This document shows, one piece after another, positions 47,902 through 58,935 of a DNA stretch of 64,000 bases. The position numbers were made by a program, and so were the translations under genes. The stretch comes from Hofstenia miamia (taxonomy: Eukaryota > Xenacoelomorpha > Acoela). How positions within the stretch are numbered: the first letter of the stretch is position 1; every line of letters begins with the position of its first letter. The notes beneath the pieces are model-generated. The model saw only the letters and a program-made list of their open reading frames with translations. It was not told the origin of the DNA and made no database searches. The DNA lies in contig SCFE01000110.1 of assembly GCA_004352715.1 (NCBI GenBank), forward strand, positions 437,063 through 501,062, read 5' to 3'.

Positions 47902-48158
47902 GAACTATAAAAAATGATCAAATTTTATAACAAATACAATTTAAAGGTGTTGTACTGTCTAAGAGATGTTAGAATTAATTGAAGGCATAACCAATTTTCA
48001 ATTCCCACTCTTCCACATGNNNNNNNNNNNNNNNNNNNNNGAACTATAAAAAATGATCAAATTTTATAACAAATACAATTTAAAGGTGTTGTACTGTCTA
48101 AGAGATGTTAGAATTAATTGAAGGCATAACCAATTTTCAATTCCCACTCTTCCACATG
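47902..48158. repeat. Exact 118-bp direct copies flanking a 21-N gap
   Basis: Bases 47902-48019 and 48041-48158 are identical and flank N at 48020-48040. This is the third example of the pattern and again points to unmerged contig overlap. Confidence 0.9.
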
Positions 48159-48955
48159 GAGAAGGTTTTGATTAACTACTCATTACTATAAAATATATCT
48201 ATACACTTATGTTCTAGAAGACTTTAATGCATTGAACAAACATTAAATAATTTTGTCAGTTGTACAAGTTCCATGAAAAAAGAGCATTTCACATTTCAAA
48301 AATAAAAACAACCTACCCAGTAAAGAAGAAACCAACTTCTGCAATTAAACTCGACACAAAGACTGACTAGTGCATTAAAAACACATTGTCCTATTTAAAA
48401 AGATGTTATTTTAAACATTTCTGTCCGCTAATTAGCTTTGTTGAACTTGACACAAAATGTTTACCTAACACATCAATGCATAGATTGAATTAAATTAAAC
48501 ATTTCCAAATAATAGTAAAATTTTATTACACTTGCCAATTTATTGGCTTGGGTAGTTGGTTAGAGCCCAACCTATCTGATATTGTCACAGTCATTTTTCA
48601 TAGCCTCATAAAATCCTCTATTATTTTTATTACCTTAGCTAAAAAATTGTTAATTTATGTAAAATATATGCAAGGAGAATAATAAATCCCTCAAGGAATA
48701 TGTATTTACACAATAAAATTACACATTAAATTATAAAACAATAGTTAGCTTACAACTGAAAAATTTTCGAGGTTTATTCTGACATCAAAGAACTTTAAGT
48801 GCAATTAACATTTTAAACCATAATCCAGCTCAATTTGCATAGCATTTGGGAAGGAAACAGCAATTTCCGTTTTGTAAAATTATTTTTACCCCAGGGACTT
48901 ACTTTGTTTGAGTTTGATACACATTGTGAATTGTAAACTGTTCACCAACAGGCAA

Positions 48956-49176
48956 CTAATAAAGAGATACATGTATGTATTGTACACAACAGTATTCTTC
49001 TGACACTGAGTTAAGTTCGCCAACTAGTGCAGGACATGGTAACTTCTCTTTGGTCTTTAACAAACATTTTAACTCAGACGTAGATCTTTTGCTGTTTTTT
49101 CCTGTTGCTCCTGGTAATTGTCCACATGCACTGTCTTTAGCCAACTTTGTAGATTTTTGAACCATAGCTTTTCTCA
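48956..49176 (-). CDS. Possible terminal exon of an unknown gene
   Basis: A frame of about 73 residues that follows a good acceptor (TTTTTTGCTTATCAACAATAG) at 49177 and ends in a stop at 48956. Its composition is protein-like and basic in the first half (KSTKLAKDSACGQLPG, then KCLLKTKEKLPCPALVGELN) and ends EEYCCVQYIHVSLY. No domain is recognised. No upstream exon was found, so this is a weak call; the opposite strand also has a 61-residue frame here. Confidence 0.3.
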
Positions 49177-49956
49177 CTATTGTTGATAAGCAAAAAAGTG
49201 ATTAGAGTTAAGATTAACACTTATTTATTGGAAAGCATCAACATCTAGTCCAATCAAAATAATATATGGTGACTGATGTATTAATATGTGAAAGAATAAA
49301 AGAGGAAAGTGAATCAACCCCTCTAAAGTCTTTTTTAACTTGTAAATTGTGCTTTGTAATGTTTTACCCGTAATACACTGTTAACTTATATATATAAGCT
49401 TCAAAAGTAAATAATTATAAAATTATGTATTTTAATGATACGTGTATTTTTTCTTGAAGCAAATATGCCTCCATGTTTTAAACTAATGATCAATTTTTGT
49501 ATAAACCCAACCAATTTCTTTAACAATACACAGGAAAATTTTACCAGCACACTAATTGTTAAATCATTTAGTATATGTTTGGGTAACTACACATATACAT
49601 GATTAAAATATTTCTCCATTTATTTTGATATGTCATAGACTTGATTGAATTCAATGCACTCCCCTATTAATAATGAGATATAATACCAGTAAGCATTATT
49701 AATTAAGATTGCTAGAATATAACAAATTCTTTAAAATGCACACATCTATGATTTAAAATTTTTCATAGGTTGATTACTTAATGTGTGAATATTCCGAACT
49801 TTTTTTTAGTCACGCCCCTCTTCCTTATTCATGAATTAAGCATGAGTTGTGACTCAACAATTATCACCTCTCAATCAATTGTTAACAAATGTAATGAACG
49901 TTTTTTTTGTGACAATTTTCCAAGGAAAAATCAGTCATAAAAATTTTTTGCTGAAA

Positions 49957-49992
<36 letters not shown>

Positions 49993-50035
49993 TATATACA
50001 TATATATTTTTTATTTTTATTTCATTTAAAAAAAT
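49177..50035. other. No gene recognised
   Basis: AT-rich sequence with an (AT)n tract at 49960-49987 just before the tRNA-like locus. Confidence 0.4.
49960..49987. repeat. (AT)n microsatellite
   Basis: Pure AT dinucleotide tract, followed by CACATATATACATA degenerate units. Confidence 0.9.
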
Positions 50036-50117
50036 AGCAGTCAGCGGGATTCAAACCTGCGACCCCTTAGGGGATAAGATTTCTAGTCTAAAGCATTAAC
50101 CATTCGGCCATGACTGC
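50036..50117 (-). tRNA. tRNA-Ser(AGA)-like gene, possibly decaying
   Basis: On the minus strand the acceptor stem (GCAGTCA / TGACTGC) pairs perfectly over 7 bp. The A box reads TGGCCGAATGG and the B box GGTTTGAATCC. The anticodon loop CTAGAAA gives anticodon AGA, reading Ser TCT. A long variable arm (CCCC/GGGG) is present, as expected for tRNA-Ser. A T-run immediately after the 3' end is a proper Pol III terminator. Against full function there is one mismatch in each of the D, anticodon and T stems, and the base after the acceptor is T, where Ser tRNAs usually have G. No intron. Confidence 0.7.
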
Positions 50118-50272
50118 ACAAGTTCATAGGAATTCAAACATAGTTTTAAATTGGAAATAATATCTATTGTATTTAACCAACCGCATTCATACACATACTA
50201 GAACTAAAGTTTGTTGAAAAATAATTATTTTCTATAGAAATTTTTTATTTCTATTATTTCATTTAATAAAAT

Positions 50273-50354
50273 GGCAATCAGTGGGATTCAAACCTGCGAC
50301 CCCAGAGGGGATAAGATTTCTAGTCTAACGCCTTAAAAACTCGGCCATGTCTGC
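50273..50354 (-). pseudogene. tRNA-Ser(AGA) pseudogene, tandem copy
   Basis: Second copy 237 bases away, within a direct duplication that also includes about 70 bases of flank (TTCATAGGAA.TCAAACATAG). It keeps the AGA anticodon loop but has an acceptor-stem mismatch, two T-stem mismatches and a damaged A box (GAGTTTTTAA in the D loop). It lacks a T-run terminator of five or more. It keeps one D-stem base pair lost in the first copy, so the two decayed separately from a better parent. Confidence 0.7.
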
Positions 50355-51111
50355 ACAAGTTCATAGGAACTCAAACATAGTTTTAAATTGGAAATAATAT
50401 CTATTGTAATTAAACAACCGCATTCATAGGTAAACTGCAAGAAAATAGCAACAAGCTATTTAAAGATAATCACTAAGTGACACTTTTGAAAAATGTTTTG
50501 GCTTTAGAATATGGGTAAAAAATTTCGGTCACTAACAGTTCTTTTTAATAAAGCACAATTTGGCAATTTAACATGTTTTCTTAAATATTTTATTGCTCAA
50601 GCTACTATTAACAATTCTGTCATTGAGTTTTAATGCTGTGTACAATATGCTATTAAAAATCCAAAATTAAACAGGTTTTCTTGTATACGCAATCAGGTTT
50701 CATGAAAAAGAGTTCATCAAAAAAGTAGTTTTCAGTGCTGAATTTGGCATGAAAATTCTCCTTAGTAATTTTTTCAGAATGGTACATTTTCGCGTACATT
50801 ATATCTATTGACAGTACCATAAGAGAAAATAATGTTTTAAATAATCATTTTGAAAAAAGAATTATAAAATTCTACAACAGATATCACGAGTTGAATATTG
50901 CGCAATTCAAGAAAGTGAAAAATTAGTAAATGTTCATGTTAATATATTATATTTCGAATTTGAATTTTTATCAAGCCCCCAGTTTCAATTTTTTCCGTTA
51001 ACCACTCATTCTTATAGATAGGCTTGCTTTCAGAAAAAAATACTGAATTGAAATGATAATGGCAGGTCTTGCAAAATTTATATTATTTAACAATTGAATA
51101 ATTCCATGCAG
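50355..51111. other. No gene recognised
   Basis: AT-rich sequence between the tRNA-like pair and a possible exon. Confidence 0.4.
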
Positions 51112-51306
51112 TTCCACACCATTACACCAAACATTTCACCAACCACTGCACCATGCAGAGCATTTTATGTGCTGAACTTCTCAACGGATTCTTATGTCAG
51201 TGCACCACACACAGGAGGAGTTTTCTATGAACATTACATAGCTTTAACCCATAGTGTTCCCAAAGGAAGTACATATTTGAAAAAATCCAAGATCTATAAT
51301 AGATGA
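51112..51306 (+). CDS. Possible orphan exon of unknown gene
   Basis: A frame with protein-like composition (NISPTTAPCRAFYVLNF, PHTGGVFYEHYIALTHS, KGSTYLKKSKIYNR) starting after a plausible acceptor (ATTCCATGCAG) and ending in a stop at 51306. The alternating hydrophobic pattern suggests beta strands. A weak resemblance to the end of VASt/START-like domains came to mind, but I would not assign it. No neighbouring exon was found. Confidence 0.3.
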   Translation, partial: FHTITPNISPTTAPCRAFYVLNFSTDSYVSAPHTGGVFYEHYIALTHSVPKGSTYLKKSKIYNR

Positions 51307-51572
51307 TCACAAAAATGAAAATTCTGTGAGATTTAAGCTCTTCAAAGAGGTATGTATTTGATGCTACATACGAAAAAATTTGTTAAAAAATTGAATCTTA
51401 AGCCAACCATCGCAGTATACTAGAACTTCAGCTTTATCACAGAACACGTCTAGATAACCCAATTCTTAATTTTTGAAAATCGTTAATGTTTCAACAGCCA
51501 ATACCTTTTCTGCTGATAAGGATGTGCTTGTATTGTTTGCAAATTTAAAGTAAGAAAAGTGTATATTTAAGT

Positions 51573-51858
51573 ATGATAAGAAAATTTTCTAAAATGTTCG
51601 TTGTTTTGCTGTTAATTTTCTTTTCTACAGAAACAGTTCATGCATCCTTAAATGGTTGCTACTTTGGAAACTCAGAAAACATGACGTATATGTATTCATG
51701 CTTTAAATCTTGTATTATTACAATTAAAGATGATGTCTATGAGATCATATAATGAGTGCGATGAATGCCACAAAATTCCAATCGATCTTGGTACCAAGCG
51801 ATTCTGCTGCAATGATACTGATGGATGTAATAATGCAACTGCTGCAATATCCGAGTAA
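51573..51858 (+). pseudogene. Three-finger (Ly6/uPAR-type) gene, inverted and frameshifted
   Basis: Plus-strand relative of the array genes. It has a diverged signal peptide (KMFVVLLLIFFSTETVHA) and then SLNGCYFGNSENMTYMYSC and FKSCIITIKDDVYE. An 8-base deletion near 51.74 kb, compared with copies A-C, then puts stops in frame. The downstream part is still recognisable in another frame (ECDECHKIPIDLG, FCCNDTDGCNN) and ends with the copy-A-type C-terminus. About 170 bases of 3' flank also match, in inverse orientation, 26108-26270. It is most likely a pseudogene; a base-call error cannot be excluded. Confidence 0.75.
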
Positions 51859-52463
51859 GATCTATAATTACATGTGATAGAGAATTATGTATTGAATTTT
51901 TTTTCATTTCTACATTGCTTTACATAAAAAAATCCATATGACATTCATTTTTGTAAATAGAAGTTGCACAATCCTTCAAGAGATAATTAATGGAGTAACC
52001 TAAAAGGGCAAAAGGATGCAGAAGAGGAAAAAATTTTATTATGGGGACAAATATTATTTTGAAGGCCAAATTAAGATATGTCTGCTAAATTCAATTCCTG
52101 TTTTCTATAATTAATAATTTGGTGATGAAATTTACATTTATTTGTATGATAAGCATCATTCCATACATCATAGGGCATCGAAAGGAATTTTGATCATGAG
52201 AATGGTGTGAAATACGCTTGCACAATGATAAACTGTTAAAATTGTTTGTACATACTGAATGTCGTGTTTGGGTATTTTATTTCTTCAACCCATATCTTTT
52301 GCACTTTGAATCTTTTGGTTGTGGTTGTTGATGAAATGAAAGATATTAAATGTAAGGCTTCTTACCTATGTCGATTGTAGTGCTTAGTGCTTCAGTTTTA
52401 TTATATCTACATGATTCTGCATTTTTGAAAACTTTCTAAAACAGAGCGACTTGAGACAACAGA

Positions 52464-52465
<2 letters not shown>

Positions 52466-52500
<35 letters not shown>
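52466..52500. repeat. (AT)n microsatellite
   Basis: Pure AT dinucleotide tract. Confidence 0.9.
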
Positions 52501-52503
<3 letters not shown>

Positions 52504-52833
52504 TTTGTTCATATCATGTTTAAGTCATTAGACTTAACTCTCTAGAAATTAAGTTATAGAGGGCAAAATTTGCATCAAGCACTTGTGCTAGTAGCAAAAA
52601 AATAAGGGCTAAATATAAGGAAAAAATGGGGAAACATTTTTTGCCAAAGGAAAGTATCTGAGGTATAATGTTCTTCTTAATTCTTTTCAAATTTATAAAT
52701 AGCTTAGTACTATTAAATAACCACATAACAGTATATGAAGGTTTCTGCAAATAACATGAGAATATTCAATTATTAATTTAGCGATAAATTTGGTTTAAAA
52801 TTTATCTCCCCTTAGACGTTGAAAGATTAATCG

Positions 52834-53044
52834 ATATATATATATNNNNNNNNNNNNNNNNNNNNNNNNNNNNNNNNNNNNNNNNNNNNNNNNNNNNNNN
52901 NNNNNNNNNNNNNNNNNNNNNNNNNNNNNNNNNNNNNNNNNNNNNNNNNNNNNNNNNNNNNNNNNNNNNNNNNNNNNNNNNNNNNNNNNNNNNNNNNNNN
53001 NNNNNNNNNNNNNNNNNNNNNNNNNNNNNNNNNNNNNNNNNNNG

Positions 53045-53077
<33 letters not shown>
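52834..53077. repeat. (AT)n microsatellite interrupted by a 198-N gap
   Basis: AT dinucleotide on both sides (52834-52845 and 53047-53077) of N at 52846-53043. Confidence 0.9.
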
Positions 53078-53080
<3 letters not shown>

Positions 53081-53205
53081 AGTTGAAAAATAACAGCTAC
53101 AAAATGAAATATATTCCTATACGTATTTCACAACTATACATTGCTCTACAGTAGGATAATTAAAATTTACAAATTCTTCTTAGTGTAATCATTTATAAAC
53201 TGAAC

Positions 53206-53232
<27 letters not shown>
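53206..53232. repeat. (AT)n microsatellite
   Basis: Pure AT dinucleotide tract, followed by a short GC-richer patch with CTCGGGGGAGTCTCCCGC. Confidence 0.9.
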
Positions 53233-53236
<4 letters not shown>

Positions 53237-56200
53237 ACACTGAATCTCTCATTCTCCCACATCTCGGGGGAGTCTCCCGCATTTTATTCTCTAATGTGTT
53301 TGTAAGAAAACATGATAAAATCAAAAAAAAATATACCATAGTTTATAGCATTTTTTTAAATTAGGGTACTAAACCAAGTATTAAAGGATGTTTCAAATTC
53401 ACTTAAATAACTTTTAGTTTGTTGTATATTCACTAGGTTTTGTAATGTACCCATTTATTATTTGGAATTTTTAATTATAGTTAGTTATTCATTCATACAT
53501 TCAAAGTGCCAGAAACATTTTTTCCTTGTTATATTGGTTATTCCTATACAATATTTAGATGTTATCCTAAAAATGAAAATTTTCAATATAATTTTCTTAT
53601 TGCAAACTTTAAGTAAGGTATTAATTCTGTTGCTAAACTGCCTGAAACATTTTTTTCGATACTGGACTTTGCTTAAATAGAATCATTGCCTTTTGTTTTT
53701 AAATTACACAATTTCAGTTTGTCACTTGTTTGAGAAGTTAGTTACATTTATGCATACATAAGTAGGGCATTTCATGTAGGTTCCTTTTCCTAACGCCATT
53801 TGATGTTGGGATTCCTTAGCATCTATGTGAATGCGATGTTGATTTTTTCGGCCTAGTAACACTAGTAACACTACCGAAACAACAAATTTATTAACCTCTT
53901 GTTTACACATTAACTGTTACTATCGAGTAATTGTTGGACGTTGGTTGGAGGCCACGTAGTTGTTGAATTGTTGAAATGTAGTCGGATTTGAAGAGTTGAT
54001 ATGGTCTTTACGTAAGTTACATCTGAATTACTCGGTTAGTTTATTAAACTAAATCATACCTTGCAACCGTTGATATCCCTTGTATGTATTAAGCCCCCTA
54101 AAATAGGTTTATATGTATAATTAAGTACAACTAGAGTTCGTCTGCAAAGAAAAGCAGATATTACGCTTACATTAATTTCTAAACAGTTTAATACAAATCC
54201 TTTTGCTAAATATAAATTCGCAAGTTTTAAAAATAGTGTTTCTAGATTGGCTAAATAGGAATAATGCTGTTTGTACTTAAAACATTATTGTGGGTTAAAA
54301 CGAAATATTCAAAATATTTTGTGCACGCCATAAATTATTGTTATATTTTGAAAACCTATTGGAATATATAAGAACAAAATAATATAACAATACAGACTAA
54401 ACACAATTTGCTAATAAAGCTACCATAAGAACCTGTTAATTTGATAACATGGTCATCTGTGTCTTGCTCATACTCGTGCTGACAGGAATACAGGTACTCA
54501 AGGTTCCATTATCGCCCATTGGCCAATACTCTAAATGAAGTTCTTAAACTATAAATTCATTTGGCCATACGACATGCACGTTGTATTTTTGTAAATGCGT
54601 TTCATGCTTTCTAATGAATTTTGAACGAGAACCTGCTTTAGCAAACTAGGAAGTGATATTCGATATCCAAATGATAATATACATTATTAAATAATTGCTA
54701 TTCATTTTAAAAGTTGAAATATATTAAAGTTTGTAATATTTTCTGCACCTTTTGAGAAATGTATTTGCTTGTGACTTTCATATAAATTCATTTTATGTAC
54801 AGTTTTTATATTGAATTTGAGTGAATTGTAGATTTGTAGGCTTTCGCTCCAAAGCGATACCGCTACTGACTTTTGGATGGGTATGCTTAACTTGTAAGAT
54901 TTAACTTTCCTTAGGTAAATACTTAGCACCGAGTTTAAATTTGTAAACTACCAATAAATTAGTTTCCAAAAGAAAGCATTATTAGCAAACATTTTTTTCT
55001 AAGAACATGTCTATATAAAGTTAGAATTAGTGTTTTTTTTAATTTAAGTTTGTCTCATGACATACTTGCACTTCATTGAAAATCCCTAGAGATGAAGTAA
55101 CAGATAGCTATTTGAAACCATAGACTAGGAACAATGAAGTTTTAAAAAGTGCTTAATTATATGCATTCATTTGTGTTGATAGTCGAATTTTATAATGGCT
55201 TGTGATTCCTAGAATGAACTTCGAAAAATCCCCAGGGTTATCCGTTAGACAAACTGTCCTGTCCAAATCAAATCAAACGCATTAGCAAAATTCTGGGATC
55301 GTCCAAAAGGAATCCAATCGAATTCCAATCAAATTTTGAGTTTTCTCTGTACAATATACATAATGTTTTTGATTTCAGACAAAGTGCTTCTAATTATAAC
55401 TCTTGGAGTGCCGATGTATGTATATAAAATGTGTTTAGATAAATACTCAAATACTTAATGTATTTCTTTTTCAATTAATCAATGCTTGTCATATTTTCAT
55501 GTATTGTTGAATCCATCCAGTATCTACAACCCAAGAAAAAATATTTAAGAATTTGAATAAATATAGTGGGGAGGACATTAAACTGTTCGTTCGCATTAAA
55601 CTCTAGCCTTAAGCCTAAGTAATTGACAACCTTACTGTTTATATACATGTTCTAATTAATTCACATAGATCATGACATGCCATGTTAACATCGTAGACAA
55701 GGAATAGAGCGTTTTTTTAGGACCATAATGAAATTCCTTCATTCCTACTTCAAAGAGGAATCGATGGCTAGTTATACGGCAAAGCATATCTATAAATTGA
55801 TCACTCATTCGGTCCTGTGCTGAATTTTGTCCACTTTATAATTGGGCTTGCGATGAGCTTGACTTAATTTTGAATAACTTAATATAATTGTAATGTACTC
55901 GTATAATGTATAACAATATCATTTGAGAAACACATTGGATATTAAAAAAATCCATGCATATCAACATGCATTCATTATTTCATTATGTGAAGTGTTTCCT
56001 GAAAATAATTCAAATATTTGGTTGAACTACTTCGTCGGTTTTCGGTCAGATTGGCCTCAAAATATCGCCCATCTCAATCTCCTATAAACCCTTATGTATT
56101 ATTTAATAGACACAGTTCGGTGATATTATTAAAAAACTATTAATGATATCAATATGAAATTCTGTCAGCTTGTAAAACTTTGTAAGCGTAAGCGCATACA

Positions 56201-57147
56201 CTCACCTTTAAATCTAAGAAGCATATAACACTTTGTCAATTTATCAGAATATAGTTGCGATTTTATAATTTTTTCTACCTCTACAATTTGAAAACTCTAT
56301 TTAAGTGTACAAACGTTTTTTTAAGTTAAAGTTTCCCATTTGCAGCAATAAGTAGCGGTTTACAATTTTGCATAATTCAAGTTTTGTTTTTGCTAGCCAT
56401 TAGGAAATTTATAAAACACTTTTGATTGGCAACAATGTCAGCGAATTTGGTTTAAAAGGATTTATTGGTATTTTTCACAGTGCTGAAATTGTAAAACGAT
56501 AATGAGCATTTTGCAACAAAATTTACACCATTCTATAAATAAGTGAAATTTTTATGAATAAGCTTGTTTAATATATTTAATAACTACTATTAATTTAGTT
56601 CAAAACACAAATTATACCCTAAATCCATATACATATATGGTGGGGCATAAGCAGGAAATTCTCACGGACGAGAATTCATGATCAAGTGAACGATAAAATT
56701 TTTGAAAATAGCCCCTAAGCACGACCTTAGTTATAATTTTTTTTATTATTACAAAATATATTAAAATAATGAAACTTAGTATGAATCATACAAAGTATAG
56801 TGAATAGAAAAACGAAATTTATTTAATGTCAAATGATATTGGTTAAATTATAGCATCAATGCCGTTAATGACATCTAACATTCGTTACTAATTCCAGTTC
56901 CAAACCTATATATGCATACATATATTTTTTTTATATTTAATAACGCCGCGATTAATAAATTATCTATTAAAAGTTAGTGATGCATAGCAGTTTACTGCAT
57001 GAGTTTTTTCAAATATCTTTACCATAAATACATGCAAATATGACATTAAATTATTTAATCTCAATTCGATTTTGAACAGGAATGGAACTGAAATTAACTG
57101 AAATAATTACTAGAAATGTAATTGAAATAGCCTTTGCTGAGGCCAGT

Positions 57148-58935
57148 ATTATTATTATTATTAAATAGATTTATTACCTTAATACAGGTCTACAAATATA
57201 TTAAACAGTCAACAAAATTCATTTATGGACTGATGAACTACAAGATGATTTGCATGATTTGCATGGACAAACAAGATAGTGTGTGCATCTAATATCAATA
57301 CTAAAAGTGTAATTGAGATGTAATCTGCAAAAATTTAGGAGATTTTTTTGACAATGCTGTAATCGTCAAATAAGTTAATGTTTGTGTTTATATGAATAAA
57401 ATTAGCCAAGCGAGTGATGCGATTAAAATAGAAGTAAGCTGTCTTTGATTTCTTTATACGTGTTATTTGAAAGAGATTAAAATTTTTAGAACGTAATCCT
57501 GGGCGGTTTGGGTAATATAAAGATAAATAATCCAAAGCATTGAGATCCAAGCGGTTTGTTAAAAGTTTGTTTAGATAAAGTAAATCATAAAATTGAAATA
57601 GTAGAGGAATTGGGAATAAGTTGAGGTTAAGAAGTCTAATTTTATAGTTTCCGATATTTTGAATCCACTTAGTACATCGACGCTGTAAACGTTCTAATTT
57701 ATCAACATCACCTGAAGATGGAAACCAAATCTGAGATGCATACATGACAGAAGTCAGGATTAAAGATTTGTAAAGAGTAAGTTTTACGTGGTATGAAGTA
57801 TTAAAGGGAATTGATCTCTTTAATAACATAAAAGAATAATTACACTTTCTTATTTTTTCAGACACATGTAAAGTCCAGGATAAATCATGACTAAAATACA
57901 CACCAAGATCTTTAACATATGCAATAGGCTTAAGCATTGAATCTTCAATTTGAATAGACGAATCAGATATAGGATAAGAGATATATTCACATTTTTTCTT
58001 ATTAAACATCATTTTGTTATTTTTTGACCAAACTACGAGGGAAGAGTAGTCATCTTCAATGTAGTGTAAAGATGGAGAAAAAATTTTTAGATCATCAGCG
58101 AATAAGTATGGGGTGCAATTAAGACAATAAGAAGGAATGTCATTTATAAATATGAGGAATAATAATGGTCCCAACACTGAGCCTTGAGGCACACCACTGG
58201 TAACAGGTAACCAACTGGATCGACAAGAATTTATACTAACACATTGAACTCGATTTGTCAGGTAAGAAGCAAGGATTTTAAGAATTTTCCCACCAATACC
58301 GAAATTGAATAACTTATGTATTAGAAGTCCATGTGGGACTGAGTCGAATGCTTTGCGAAAATCTAAGTGAAGCACGTAAGAAAACTGAGACTCTTCATAT
58401 AATTTGTATATACCATCTAAGAATAATAGGAGTTGGGTGACTGTAGAGCGACCCTTAATGAAACCAAATTGCTGCTTATTAAGTTTGTAACGTAAAGTTG
58501 ATCAAAAAGTAATTTTTCAAACAGTAGTGATAGTCTTGGAAGGGAAGCTATTGGACGGTAATTATTTGCTTTTTTCCGATCACCTGATTTAAATAATGGT
58601 CTGAGGATAGCTTGTTTCCATAAATCAGGGTAATAACCTGAATCAATAATAAATCGAAACAGATTTAAGATATGAACTGATAATTGCGATGAATATTGCT
58701 TTAAAAATGAGCCAGGGAGATTATCAGATCCACAGTTTGAGTTACAGTTAGATAATAGAGGGATAATATCATCAAGTTCGATAGATATATCATTGAAGTC
58801 AAGATTTTCAAATGAACAAGTTATCTCATCCTTTGGAGAATAAATAGAGGCAAAATATTCGTTAAAAAGGCTGCAAATATCAAAGTCTGTCATAGTATGT
58901 AAATCAGGTTATTGTAAACTTTGCGAATCACTAGC
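57148..58935 (-). pseudogene. 5'-truncated LINE: reverse transcriptase and 3' tail, one frameshift
   Basis: Non-LTR retrotransposon ORF2 on the minus strand, split in two frames. The first (58893-58417) holds FNEYFASIYSP, SGYYPDLWKQAILRPLFKSG and NNYRPIASLPRLSLLFEKL. The frame changes once near 58.5 kb, and the second continues QQFGFIKGRSTVTQLLLFL and LHLDFRKAFDSVPHG. It then has SGVPQGSVLGPLLF and the catalytic FADDLKI (residues 92-98 of the 346-residue frame ending at 57335), and a C-terminal domain with YASQIWFPS. All three catalytic Asp are present. An in-frame stop lies just upstream of 58893 and no endonuclease follows, so the copy is 5'-truncated. It ends in a TTA/AAT tail at 57148-57163. 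A different family from 41054-42693. Confidence 0.85.

Larger units (their letters stand above)
51859..57147. other. No gene recognised; AT tracts and a 198-N gap
   Basis: The first 170 bases are the inverse of the 3' flank of array copy A. The rest is AT-rich with several (AT)n tracts and a gap at 52846-53043. ORFs of 60-76 residues show no domain. Confidence 0.4.
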
